Below, piece by piece: positions 27,605 to 35,013 of a stretch of 48,993 nucleotides of DNA. A program made the translations under genes and the position numbers. The DNA lies in NCBI RefSeq assembly GCF_018070565.1, contig NZ_JAGPXL010000048.1:1-48993 (forward strand), in the 5' to 3' direction. The notes below the pieces were generated by a model. The model was not told the origin of the DNA and searched no databases. It saw nothing but the letters and a program-made list of their open reading frames with translations. The number at the start of each line of letters is the position of its first letter. Positions within the stretch are counted from its first letter, which is position 1. This DNA comes from Streptomyces sp. B93 (GTDB taxonomy: Bacteria > Actinomycetota > Actinomycetes > Streptomycetales > Streptomycetaceae).

Positions 27605-27948
27605 CGGGGCGCGCTCCTTCGGGGCGGGGGTGCTGGCGGAGGTGCCACCGGTGCCGGTCGCCGTGCTGCCCGAGGGGTGGCGTGGCCGTGGCCCGCGGTC
27701 GTGCCTGAGGAGGGAGGGCGACCGTCGTAGGCCGTTGTAGGCCGTGCCACTGGCGGCCGTGGTGCGGCGCGGGTGGCGTGACCGGCGGATTCGGGGGCAC
27801 CCCGTGGCGGCCCATGCCCCCGAGCGGAATTCGGTGGCCTCGGGCGGATAGCGGCCGGGGAGGTGCTGGTACCCATCCCTGGTGCGGGGCAGTGTTCCCG
27901 GCAAGCGCCCGACGACTCATCTCGACGACGACCGACGGAGCTTCATCC
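27605..27948. other. 344-bp non-coding stretch before phosphoketolase
   Basis: No gene is visible. It holds a 9-bp inverted repeat, TCGGGGGCA (27791-27799) and TGCCCCCGA (27815-27823), with a 15-nt gap, which could be an operator or a hairpin. The direct repeat GTAGGCCGTTGTAGGCCGTG near 27730 gives a tandem of GTAGGCCGT. No good OsdR box was found. Confidence 0.55.
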
Positions 27949-30333
27949 ATGCCCACGGCAGACGACCAGGACAGCCGAACCGTGCTGACCGACGACGAAG
28001 TGCGCCGACTCGACGCCCACTGGCGGGCGGCCAACTACCTGGCAGCGGGCCAGATCTACCTGCTCGCCAACCCGCTGCTCACCGAGCCGCTCCGGCCCGA
28101 CCACATCAAGCCGCGGCTGCTCGGCCACTGGGGCACCTCACCCGGGCTCAACCTCGTCCACACCCACCTGAACCGGGTGATCCGGGCGCGTGACCTGGAC
28201 GCGCTGTGCGTGTGGGGACCCGGGCACGGCGGACCGTCCGTGGTGGCCAACTCCTGGCTGGAGGGCAGCTACAGCGAGACCTACCCGGACGTGTCGCGGG
28301 ACGCCGAGGGGATGGCGCGGCTGTTCCGGCAGTTCTCCTTCCCCGGCGGGGTACCGAGCCATGTCGCGCCGGAGACGCCCGGCTCGATCCACGAGGGCGG
28401 CGAACTCGGCTACGCCCTGGCCCACGCCTACGGCGCCGCCTTCGACCACCCCGACCTGCTGGTCGCCTGTGTCGTCGGCGACGGCGAGGCGGAGACCGGC
28501 CCACTGGCCGCCTCCTGGCACTCCAACAAGTTCCTCGACCCGGTGCACGACGGCGCGGTCCTGCCGATCCTGCACCTGAACGGCTACAAGATCGCCAACC
28601 CGACGGTGCTCTCCCGGCTGCCGGAACCGGAACTCGACGCCCTGCTGCGCGGCTACGGCCACGACCCCCTGTACGTCGCCGGCGACGACCCCGCCCAGGT
28701 GCACCGCGACCTCGCCGCGACCTTCGACCGGGCCCTGGACCGCATCGCCGGGATCCAGCGCGCGGCACGCGGGGGCGGGGCCACCGAGCGGCAGCCCTGG
28801 CCGGTGATCGTGCTGCGCACCCCGAAGGGCTGGACCGGCCCGGCCGAGGTCGACGGCGACCCGGTGGAGGGCACCTGGCGCGCCCACCAGGTGCCGCTGC
28901 CCGGCGTCCGGGAGAACCCCGAGCACCTGCGGCAGCTGGAGGCCTGGCTGCGCTCGTACCGCCCCGAGGAGCTGTTCGACGCGGCCGGGCGGCCCGTCGC
29001 GGACGTCCTGGCCTGTGTGCCGGACGGCGCCCGACGGCTGGGCGCCACCCCGTACGCCAACGGCGGGCTGCTGGTCCGCGACCTGCCGGTGCCGTCCCTC
29101 GACGACTTCGCCGTGCCGGTCGACAAGCCGGGCGTCACCCTGCACGAGCCCACCCGGGTCCTCGGCGGCCTCCTCGAACAGGTCATGCGGGACAGCGCGG
29201 CCCGCCGGGACTTCCGGCTGGTCGGCCCCGACGAGACCGCGTCCAACCGGCTCCAGGACGTCTTCGGCGCCACCGGCAAGGCCTGGCAGGACGCCACCCT
29301 GCCGGTCGACGAGCACCTGGACCGGCACGGCAGGGTGATGGAGATCCTCTCCGAGCACCTGTGCCAGGGCTGGCTCGAGGGCTATCTGCTGACCGGGCGG
29401 CACGGACTGTTCTCCTGTTACGAGGCGTTCGTGCACATCGTCGACTCGATGGTCAACCAGCACATCAAGTGGCTCAAGACCTCCCGGGAGCTGCCCTGGC
29501 GCGCCCCGATCGCCTCCCTCAACTACCTGCTGACCTCCCATGTCTGGCGGCAGGACCACAACGGCTTCTCCCACCAGGACCCCGGCTTCGTCGACCACGT
29601 CCTCAACAAGAGCCCGCAGGTGGTCCGGGTCTATCTGCCGCCGGACGCCAACACGTTGCTGTCCGTGGCCGACCACGCGCTGCGCAGCCGCGACTACGTC
29701 AACGTCGTCGTCGCCGGGAAGCAGCCCTGCTACGACTGGCTGACCATGGACCAGGCCCGCGCCCACTGCGCGCGCGGCGCCGGGATCTGGGAGTGGGCCG
29801 GGACCGAGAACGGCGGCGAACCGGACGTGGTGCTGGGCTGCGCCGGTGACGTGCCCACCCAGGAGGTACTGGCCGCCGCCCAGCTGCTGCGCCGGAACCT
29901 GCCGGACCTCGCGGTGCGGGTCGTCAACGTGGTCGACATGACGACCCTGCTGCCGCGCGAGGAGCATCCGCACGGGATGACCGACTTCGAGTACGACGGC
30001 CTCTTCACCGCCGACAAGCCGGTCATCTTCGCCTACCACGGCTATCCCTGGCTGATCCACCGGCTCGCCTACCGCCGTACCGGGCACCCGCACCTGCACG
30101 TGCGCGGCTACAAGGAGTCCGGGACCACGACCACACTGTTCGACATGGTCGTCCGCAACGACCTCGACCGCTACCGCCTGGTCATGGACGTCATCGACCG
30201 GGTCCCCGGCCTCAGGGTCCGCGCCGCGGCGGTGCGCCAGCAGATGGCCGACGCCCGTACCCGCCACCACGCGTGGATCCGCGAGCACGGCACCGACATG
30301 CCCGAGGTGGCGGAGTGGAGCTGGGGGGCCTGA
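27949..30333 (+). CDS. xfp: Phosphoketolase (xylulose-5-phosphate/fructose-6-phosphate)
   Basis: 794 residues, the normal length. ThDP enzyme that splits xylulose 5-phosphate, with phosphate, into acetyl phosphate and glyceraldehyde 3-phosphate. Signatures: LLGHWGTSPGLNLVHTHLNR (about 58-77, catalytic His), GPGHGGPSVVANSWLEGSY (about 91-109), SFPGGVPSHVAPETPGSIHE (about 130-149) and the ThDP motif GDGEAETGPLAASWHSNKF. ATG 27949 follows CGGAG. It gives ATP via acetyl phosphate without using NAD, which suits oxygen limitation. It stands alone after a 344-bp gap, with its own promoter, and lies beside the USP/alcohol-dehydrogenase operon. Confidence 0.96.
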   Translation: MPTADDQDSRTVLTDDEVRRLDAHWRAANYLAAGQIYLLANPLLTEPLRPDHIKPRLLGHWGTSPGLNLVHTHLNRVIRARDLDALCVWGPGHGGPSVVANSWLEGSYSETYPDVSRDAEGMARLFRQFSFPGGVPSHVAPETPGSIHEGGELGYALAHAYGAAFDHPDLLVACVVGDGEAETGPLAASWHSNKFLDPVHDGAVLPILHLNGYKIANPTVLSRLPEPELDALLRGYGHDPLYVAGDDPAQVHRDLAATFDRALDRIAGIQRAARGGGATERQPWPVIVLRTPKGWTGPAEVDGDPVEGTWRAHQVPLPGVRENPEHLRQLEAWLRSYRPEELFDAAGRPVADVLACVPDGARRLGATPYANGGLLVRDLPVPSLDDFAVPVDKPGVTLHEPTRVLGGLLEQVMRDSAARRDFRLVGPDETASNRLQDVFGATGKAWQDATLPVDEHLDRHGRVMEILSEHLCQGWLEGYLLTGRHGLFSCYEAFVHIVDSMVNQHIKWLKTSRELPWRAPIASLNYLLTSHVWRQDHNGFSHQDPGFVDHVLNKSPQVVRVYLPPDANTLLSVADHALRSRDYVNVVVAGKQPCYDWLTMDQARAHCARGAGIWEWAGTENGGEPDVVLGCAGDVPTQEVLAAAQLLRRNLPDLAVRVVNVVDMTTLLPREEHPHGMTDFEYDGLFTADKPVIFAYHGYPWLIHRLAYRRTGHPHLHVRGYKESGTTTTLFDMVVRNDLDRYRLVMDVIDRVPGLRVRAAAVRQQMADARTRHHAWIREHGTDMPEVAEWSWGA

Positions 30334-30360
30334 CCGGGGTGTTTGCCATGCGAAGTATTC

Positions 30361-30386
30361 CGATATATCGTTGAGACATCGCGATG
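30361..30386. promoter_or_regulatory. Candidate PadR operator: two 10-bp palindromes
   Basis: CGATATATCG (30361-30370) and CATCGCGATG (30377-30386) are both perfect palindromes, 6 bp apart, just before the PadR gene. PadR proteins often bind ATATCG/CGATAT-type inverted repeats over their own promoters. Confidence 0.55.
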
Positions 30387-30412
30387 GATCAACGATGGAT
30401 GGAGTGATGGCG

Positions 30413-31042
30413 ATGCGTCCCCATGGACACGAGTACGGACACGAGCGTGGACACGGCCCCTTCGCGCAGGGCGGTCGCGGCGGCTTCGACGGACGGCGTG
30501 CGGCCTTCGGGCCCTTCGGCCCGGGTGGGCACGGCTTCGGGCCCGGCGGCCCGGGTTTCGGCCCCGGCCCCTGGGGGCGAGGACGCGGCGGACCCCGGGG
30601 CCGGGCGCGGCGGGGCGACGTACGGGCGTCGATACTGGCGCTGCTCAAGGACCGGCCGATGCACGGCTACGAGATGATCCAGGAGATCGCCGAGCGCAGC
30701 GGCGGGGCGTGGAAGCCCAGCCCCGGTTCGGTGTACCCCACCCTCCAGCTGCTGGAGGACGAGGGGCTGATCGCCAGTGAGACCGAGGGCGGCAAGAAGC
30801 TGTTCTCGCTCACCGAGACGGGCCGCACCGCGGCCGAGGAGGGTCCGGAGGCGCCCTGGGAGGAGGCCTCGCGCGGCGTCGACTGGGAGGCCCTGACGGA
30901 GATCCGCCAGGCCGGGTTCGGTCTGATGGAGGCCTTCGGCCAGGTCTGGAAGACGGGCAGCAAGGAGCAGCGCGAGAAGGCGCTCGCCGTCATCAACGAG
31001 GCCCGCAAGAAGCTGTACCTCATCCTCGCCGACGAGGACTGA
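30413..31042 (+). CDS. PadR-family transcriptional regulator with a Gly/His-rich N-terminus
   Basis: 209 residues from ATG 30413 (GGAG 8 nt upstream). Residues 1-65 are low complexity: HGHEYGHERGHG, then Gly-Phe-Pro-Arg repeats. Residues about 66-150 are the PadR winged helix: RGDVRASILALLKDRPMHGYE and SPGSVYPTLQLLEDEGLIAS, then KKLFSLTETGR. A helical dimerisation region follows. PadR proteins repress genes and respond to small hydrophobic ligands. The His-rich stretch could bind a metal. Twin palindromes upstream suggest autoregulation. The direction is the same as phosphoketolase, 79 nt downstream of it, but the operator indicates a separate promoter. Confidence 0.88.
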   Translation: MRPHGHEYGHERGHGPFAQGGRGGFDGRRAAFGPFGPGGHGFGPGGPGFGPGPWGRGRGGPRGRARRGDVRASILALLKDRPMHGYEMIQEIAERSGGAWKPSPGSVYPTLQLLEDEGLIASETEGGKKLFSLTETGRTAAEEGPEAPWEEASRGVDWEALTEIRQAGFGLMEAFGQVWKTGSKEQREKALAVINEARKKLYLILADED

Positions 31043-31052
31043 GCCGCGTGGA

Positions 31053-31088
31053 GTGGGCGCCCCCTGGTGTACGCCAGGGGGCGCCCAC
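31053..31088. terminator. Bidirectional terminator between the PadR and SRPBCC genes
   Basis: Arms GTGGGCGCCCCCTGG (31053-31067) and CCAGGGGGCGCCCAC (31074-31088): a perfect 15-bp stem with a 6-nt loop between two converging genes. Confidence 0.9.
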
Positions 31089-31106
31089 GCGCGCGTGGCG
31101 GTGCCC

Positions 31107-31535
31107 TCAGGTCACCAGCGCGGCCAGCTTGCGCAGCGACTCGTTCAGGGCGGCCGTCGCCGAGTCCTTCAGCCTGCCCGCCATCAGGGACACCGCGGCG
31201 CCCGTGAACTCCCCGTCGATACGGACCGTCGTGCCCCCGTCGTCGGGCGTCAGGGTGTAGCGGGTGGCGACCGTCACCGACATGGGGCCCTTGCCGCGGA
31301 TGGCCAGCACCCGCGCGGGCTCCACCTCCTCGACGGTCCACACGACCTCGGCCGGGAAGCCCATCAGCTTCATGTTCTCCTCGAAGGCCGCGCCGGTCTC
31401 CAGCACCTCGGGGCCGCCCTTGGGGAAGCCGGTGTGGGTCGCGTTCCAGTCGCCGTGGGCGGGCCAGTCCACGAGTCGGGCCCACACCTTCTCGGCCGGG
31501 GCGGCGATGTGCGCCTGTGCGCTGACTTCGGCCAT
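31107..31535 (-). CDS. SRPBCC family protein (Rv0910-like)
   Basis: 142 residues from ATG 31535. START/SRPBCC fold: VSAQAHIAAPAEKVWARLVD opens strand one, WNATHTGFPKGGPEVLETGA follows, and the C-terminal helix is ALNESLRKLAALV. Its closest type in memory is the mycobacterial Rv0910 family, annotated as a type II toxin; similar Streptomyces proteins are common, stand alone and lack the antitoxin partner, so a toxin role here is doubtful. A hydrophobic ligand is likely for this fold. The palindrome CTGACGACGCGTCAG lies about 67 bp upstream. Confidence 0.82.
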   Translation of the reverse strand: MAEVSAQAHIAAPAEKVWARLVDWPAHGDWNATHTGFPKGGPEVLETGAAFEENMKLMGFPAEVVWTVEEVEPARVLAIRGKGPMSVTVATRYTLTPDDGGTTVRIDGEFTGAAVSLMAGRLKDSATAALNESLRKLAALVT

Positions 31536-31601
31536 GCGGCCACCTCTTCCTCTCGGGCCGGGTGTCGCGGAACGTAGCCGCGAGGGCTCCAACGTTCAAT
31601 A

Positions 31602-31616
31602 CTGACGACGCGTCAG
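31602..31616. promoter_or_regulatory. Palindromic operator CTGACG-N3-CGTCAG
   Basis: Perfect arms CTGACG and CGTCAG around ACG. It lies upstream of the SRPBCC gene (start 31535). A second TGACG-N3-CGTCA occurs at 39888-39900. Confidence 0.5.
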
Positions 31617-31654
31617 ATGAGTGCGGCTACCGGCTCTCGGTGCCGTGGGCCGCC

Positions 31655-31897
31655 TCAGCCGACGCGTCGTATCAGCGCCGCGTCGAACAGGTCCCACGCG
31701 CGCGGGAAGGCGCTCTCGTCGTGGCAGTGCCAGGCCTCCCAGAACAGGTCGGCGAGCAGCGCGTCCTCCGGGGCGTACACCCGGTACACGTACTGTCTGC
31801 CGTCGACCGCCGGAAGCGCGACCAGCCAGCAACCGCTGTCCACGCCCTTCAATGACGTACCGCCGGACACGCCGGTTGCCTGCCGGGCGCATGGCAA
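31655..31897 (-). CDS. Hypothetical small protein
   Basis: 80 residues at most. The C-terminal 65 look like a folded protein, with SGCWLVALPAVDGRQYVYRV, EDALLADLFWEAWHCHDES and FPRAWDLFDAALIRRVG: Trp, Tyr and aromatic-rich, with good codon bias. The first 17 residues look less convincing, and a later TTG or GTG near 31846 or 31837 could be the true start; no good ribosome site is visible. No family is recognised. It lies upstream of the SRPBCC gene on the same strand, 120 bp from it. Confidence 0.45.
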   Translation of the reverse strand: MPCARQATGVSGGTSLKGVDSGCWLVALPAVDGRQYVYRVYAPEDALLADLFWEAWHCHDESAFPRAWDLFDAALIRRVG

Positions 31898-31950
31898 GGC
31901 GACGCGCGCCCCTATGACGGTTTCGGCCTGATCTCATCCGTAAGGAGGAG

Positions 31951-32028
31951 ATGTCGGCCGAGGATGTCCCCTTTCTGTGGGACGCGAAGATGCATCCCGC
32001 CGGGGATGACCCGATCTCCGGGGGCTGA
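31951..32028 (+). CDS. Possible 25-codon small ORF
   Basis: ATG 31951 is preceded by AAGGAGG, but with only 2 nt of spacing. The peptide MSAEDVPFLWDAKMHPAGDD plus PISGG would end 13 nt before the next gene. Spacing and length make it uncertain; it may be a leader peptide or chance. Confidence 0.2.
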   Translation: MSAEDVPFLWDAKMHPAGDDPISGG

Positions 32029-32041
32029 TGGGGTAGGGGAT

Positions 32042-32611
32042 GTGCAACACCGGATCCCCCATCAGGTGCCCGCCGAGCCGGGCGCCCACCGCACGGACGA
32101 CGACGCCAGGCTCAGTGCGGAGCTGGCCGCGGTGGTGGCGGGTGCCCGTAGACGGGCCCAGCGGGACGGGGACCGGCAGATCGACTCGGCGCACCTGCTG
32201 CACTCGCTCCTGGAGTACGACCCCGAAGTGCGCGCCCTCTTCGACGACGGGCCGCAGCTCGCGCGGCTGCTCGGCTATCTCGTGCAGCGCAGCATCGGCT
32301 ACGGGCTGCGCTGGCAGGCCTCGGTCGAGGACTCGGGCGCCGTCCCCGTCGTCGCCCCCGCCGCCCCGGAGGCCGACGGGTGCTCACCGCTCGTCGTCGG
32401 CGCGATGGAGCGGGCCCGTGAGCGGTCCGCCGGGCGGAACGGCGAACCGGCCCGGGGTGTCGATCTGCTGGCCGCGGTCGTCGCGGAGCCGCGCTCGCGC
32501 GCCGTGGAGGTCCTCGGGCGGGCCGGGGTGGACGTCGGCGGGCTGCGCAGGGCGATCGGGGGCGTGGTGGGTGAGGTCGTCGTACGGCCCGTTCGGGGAG
32601 CCGGTCGGTAG
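32042..32611 (+). CDS. Clp N-terminal-domain-like protein
   Basis: 189 residues from GTG 32042, which follows GGTAGGGGAT, either a ribosome site or a -10. Two Clp-N-type repeats: residues about 25-85 (LAAVVAGARRRAQRDGDRQI, DSAHLLHSLLEYDPEVRALF) and about 115-180 (LVVGAMERARERS, VDLLAAVVAEPRSRAVEVLG). This is the substrate/adaptor-binding fold of ClpA/C without an ATPase. Streptomyces has several such short proteins whose partners are unknown. The gene ends at a long palindrome. Confidence 0.75.
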   Translation: MQHRIPHQVPAEPGAHRTDDDARLSAELAAVVAGARRRAQRDGDRQIDSAHLLHSLLEYDPEVRALFDDGPQLARLLGYLVQRSIGYGLRWQASVEDSGAVPVVAPAAPEADGCSPLVVGAMERARERSAGRNGEPARGVDLLAAVVAEPRSRAVEVLGRAGVDVGGLRRAIGGVVGEVVVRPVRGAGR

Positions 32612-32612
32612 G

Positions 32613-32644
32613 CGCCGTTCGGGACCGGCCGGTCCCGAACGGCG
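32613..32644. terminator. 32-bp perfect palindrome, probable terminator
   Basis: The left half CGCCGTTCGGGACCGG (32613-32628) is the exact complement of the right half CCGGTCCCGAACGGCG (32629-32644). It lies 1 bp after the Clp-N-like stop and would form a tight hairpin in RNA. Confidence 0.65.
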
Positions 32645-32724
32645 GCTGCGCGTGTACGCGTCCAGTCGCTGAGACAGGTGTCATCGGGGGTGACGCTCCT
32701 GTCGTCGCCTGTCATCATGTGCCG

Positions 32725-33723
32725 GTGCATACGTCCAACAGCAGTCAGGGCAGTCCTGGCAAGGGGCTCGGCCTCGGTCTCGCGCTCGGGTCGGCGCTCG
32801 CCTTCGGTGGCTCAGGGGTGGCGGCCAAGCCGCTGATCGAGGCGGGGCTCGACCCGCTGCACGTGGTGTGGCTGAGGGTGGCCGGCGCGGCCCTGGTCAT
32901 GCTGCCCGTCGCGGTGCGGCACCGCGCGCTGCTGCGCCGCAGGCCCGCGCTGCTCGCCGGGTTCGGACTGTTCGCCGTCGCCGGTGTGCAGGCCTGCTAC
33001 TTCGCCGCCGTCTCCCGGATCCCGGTGGGCGTCGCCCTGCTCGTGGAGTACCTGGCGCCCGCGCTGGTCCTCGGCTGGGTGCGGTTCGTGCAGCGGCGGC
33101 CGGTGACCCGCGCCGCCGCGGTCGGGGTGGTCCTCGCGGTCGGCGGCCTGGCCTGCGTCGTCGAGGTCTGGGCCGGTCTCGGCTTCGACACCCTCGGGCT
33201 GCTGCTGGCCCTCGGGGCGGCCTGCTGCCAGGTCGGCTACTTCGTCCTGTCCGACCAGGGCAGTGACTCAGGCGCCGACGCGCCCGACCCGCTCGGGGTC
33301 ATCGCCTACGGCCTGCTGGTCGGCGCCGCCGTGCTGACCCTGGTGGCCCGGCCGTGGGGCATGGACTGGGCGGTGCTCGGCGAGAGCGCGTCCATGGACG
33401 GCACCTCGGTCCCGGCGGTGCTGCTGCTGGCGTGGATCGTGCTGATCGCCACCGTCGTCGCCTATGTCACCGGCGTGGTCGCCGTGCGCAGGCTCTCACC
33501 GCAGGTCGCCGGGGTCGTCGCCTGTCTGGAGGCGGTCGTCGCGACCGTCCTGGCCTGGATCCTGCTCGGTGAGCACCTCTCCGCCCCGCAGCTCATCGGC
33601 GGTGCGTTCGTGCTGGTCGGCGCGTACATCGCGCAGTCCTCGACGCCCGCGAGGGCGGCGCCGGAGCCGGTCGCCGCGGGCGGCGCGGAAAGGGATGTGG
33701 CGACGAGGGGCACGGCGGTCTAA
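32725..33723 (+). CDS. EamA/DMT family transporter (first)
   Basis: 332 residues, ten predicted membrane spans in two EamA halves (about 15-150 and 170-305). GSALAFGGSGVAAKPLIEAG starts span one; VYFAAVSRIPVGVALLVEYL-like text marks the end of half one (ACYFAAVSRIPVGVALL), and LSPQVAGVVACLEAVVATVL that of half two. It probably exports small metabolites or amino acids. GTG 32725 was chosen because GTGACG (32690-32695), 17 nt, CATCAT (32713-32718) and 6 nt precede it, giving a leaderless start; GTG 32719 would add two residues. A 13-codon ORF with its own ribosome site follows immediately. Confidence 0.87.
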   Translation: MHTSNSSQGSPGKGLGLGLALGSALAFGGSGVAAKPLIEAGLDPLHVVWLRVAGAALVMLPVAVRHRALLRRRPALLAGFGLFAVAGVQACYFAAVSRIPVGVALLVEYLAPALVLGWVRFVQRRPVTRAAAVGVVLAVGGLACVVEVWAGLGFDTLGLLLALGAACCQVGYFVLSDQGSDSGADAPDPLGVIAYGLLVGAAVLTLVARPWGMDWAVLGESASMDGTSVPAVLLLAWIVLIATVVAYVTGVVAVRRLSPQVAGVVACLEAVVATVLAWILLGEHLSAPQLIGGAFVLVGAYIAQSSTPARAAPEPVAAGGAERDVATRGTAV

Positions 33724-33733
33724 GGTGTCGATC

Positions 33734-33775
33734 ATGCATTCGGACGCACGCGTTCTCCCGCCCCCGGCCGCCTGA
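33734..33775 (+). CDS. 13-residue putative leader peptide
   Basis: ATG 33734 with SD AAGGTG (33722-33727, 6-nt spacer) encodes MHSDARVLPPPAA and a TGA at 33773. The triple proline just before the end is a known ribosome-pausing motif. It lies 162 nt upstream of the second EamA gene, and the gap folds into strong hairpins, so transcription attenuation or translational control of the transporter is likely. The peptide is inferred from sequence alone; no known family is recalled. Confidence 0.55.
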   Translation: MHSDARVLPPPAA

Positions 33776-33937
33776 GGCGGGCGGTCCTTCACGGCTGACG
33801 CCCGGTGACCGGGGATCGACTCCCCGACCACCGCCGGGACGCGCCGTGCTGCCCGCAGACGAAGTCCGCGGACCCCGCCGTCGGGCGGCGGTCCTTCGCC
33901 GAACTTCCGCGCATCTCGCGCACTGCGGAGAGAACAC
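33776..33937 (+). promoter_or_regulatory. Structured leader of the second EamA gene (candidate attenuator)
   Basis: Hairpin A at about 33801-33835: CGGTG and GGGGA pair with TCCCC and CACCG. Hairpin B at about 33860-33897: CGAA and GGACC with CCGCC pair with GGCGG, GGTCC and TTCG. The 10-mer GCGGTCCTTC occurs twice, at 33781-33790 and 33888-33897; both can pair with the GAAG...GGACC segment (33861-33874), so two structures exclude each other. Copy one lies where a ribosome paused at the leader-peptide end would cover it. GGAGAG (33928-33933) is the ribosome site for GTG 33938. Confidence 0.5.
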
Positions 33938-34879
33938 GTGTCCACTGTTGCTTCCGGCCTGCCCGTCGGGCGAGGCCTGCTCTATCTGATCGTCGCCGGC
34001 GCCGCCTGGGGCACCGCGGGCGCCGCCGCCGCACTGGTCTACCGGACCAGTGACATGGGCTCCGTCGCCCTGTCCTTCTGGCGCTGTGCGGCCGGGCTCG
34101 CGCTGCTGGCCGCCGCCCGGCTGCTGACCCCTCGCGCGCGAGGCGCCCGCACGGTCGCGGCCCCGCGGTCGGGCCGTCGTACGGCGCTGCGGATCGGCGC
34201 CACCGGTCTGGGCCTCGCGGTCTTCCAGACGGCTTACTTCGCCGCCGTGTCGGCGACCGGGCTCGCCGTGGCGACCGTGGTCACGCTCGGCGCCGGGCCC
34301 GTGCTGATCGCGCTCGGGGCGCGGCTGACCATGGGGGAGCGGCTCGGCCGGGCCGGGGCCTTCGCCGTGCTCGGGGCGCTCGCCGGACTCGGGGTGCTGG
34401 TCGTCGGCGACGGTGCCGCGACCGTACGGCCGTCGGGGGTGCTGCTCGCGCTGCTGTCCGCCGCCGGGTACAGCGCGATGACCCTGCTGACCCGCTGGTG
34501 GGGCCGGGACGGGGCCACGGACTCCGCGCACACGACCGTATGGGCGTTCGCGGTGACGAGTGCCTGTCTGCTGCCGTTCGCCCTGGCGGAGGGGCTGGTG
34601 CCGGAGACCGCCGATCCGCAGCGGCTGCTGTGGCTGCTGGCGTACATCGCGGCGGTCCCCACGGCGCTCGCGTACGCGCTCTACTTCGCCGGGGCGGCCG
34701 TCGTACGGTCCGCGACGGTGTCCGTGATCATGCTGCTGGAGCCGGTGAGCGCGGCGGTGCTGGCCGTCGGTCTGCTCGGTGAGCGGCTCACCGCGGCCAC
34801 GCTCATGGGCACCCTGCTGCTGCTCGGCTCGGTCGCGGGGCTCGCCGTGGCGGAGGCGCGCGGGGCGCGGGAGGGCTGA
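33938..34879 (+). CDS. EamA/DMT family transporter (second)
   Basis: 313 residues, ten membrane spans. Half one begins LLYLIVAGAAWGTAGAAAAL; half two ends ATVSVIMLLEPVSAAVLAVG, the typical EamA end motif. GGAGAG is 4-5 nt before GTG 33938. The two EamA proteins are same-strand neighbours but differ in sequence. Control probably lies in the leader peptide and hairpins upstream. The substrate is unknown; exporters of this family move amino acids, sugars and drugs. A perfect 13-bp hairpin follows. Confidence 0.88.
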   Translation: MSTVASGLPVGRGLLYLIVAGAAWGTAGAAAALVYRTSDMGSVALSFWRCAAGLALLAAARLLTPRARGARTVAAPRSGRRTALRIGATGLGLAVFQTAYFAAVSATGLAVATVVTLGAGPVLIALGARLTMGERLGRAGAFAVLGALAGLGVLVVGDGAATVRPSGVLLALLSAAGYSAMTLLTRWWGRDGATDSAHTTVWAFAVTSACLLPFALAEGLVPETADPQRLLWLLAYIAAVPTALAYALYFAGAAVVRSATVSVIMLLEPVSAAVLAVGLLGERLTAATLMGTLLLLGSVAGLAVAEARGAREG

Positions 34880-34888
34880 GGCCGACGT

Positions 34889-34927
34889 ACGGCGCCCCGG
34901 GTCCGGTGGACGGTCCCGGGGCGCCGT
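34889..34927. terminator. Hairpin terminator after the second EamA gene
   Basis: Arms ACGGCGCCCCGGG (34889-34901) and CCCGGGGCGCCGT (34915-34927): a perfect 13-bp stem with a 13-nt loop, 9 nt after the stop. Confidence 0.85.
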
Positions 34928-34940
34928 GCGCTTTCAGCGG

Positions 34941-35013
34941 TCATCGCCGCCGGGTACGCGGTTCAGCTGGTCGCCGCCGGGTACGCAGTTCAGCTGGTCA
35001 TCGCCGCCAGGTA
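34941..35013. repeat. Tandem copies of the PPOX gene 3' end
   Basis: The unit TC(ATC)GCCGCCGGGTACGCGG followed by TTCAGCTGG occurs at 34941-34970, at 34971-34997 (3 bp shorter), and partly at 34998-35013, where it is the reverse of the last codons of the PPOX gene. The extra copies lie after its stop codon. Confidence 0.7.

Noticed and set aside
31107..31535. Type II toxin-antitoxin system based on the Rv0910-like protein
   Set aside because: No antitoxin gene is adjacent, and the small hypothetical protein upstream does not look like one.
32613..32644. The 32-bp palindrome as a genuine DevR box
   Set aside because: The half-sites are two bp too far apart and the position directly after a stop suits a terminator; kept as terminator.
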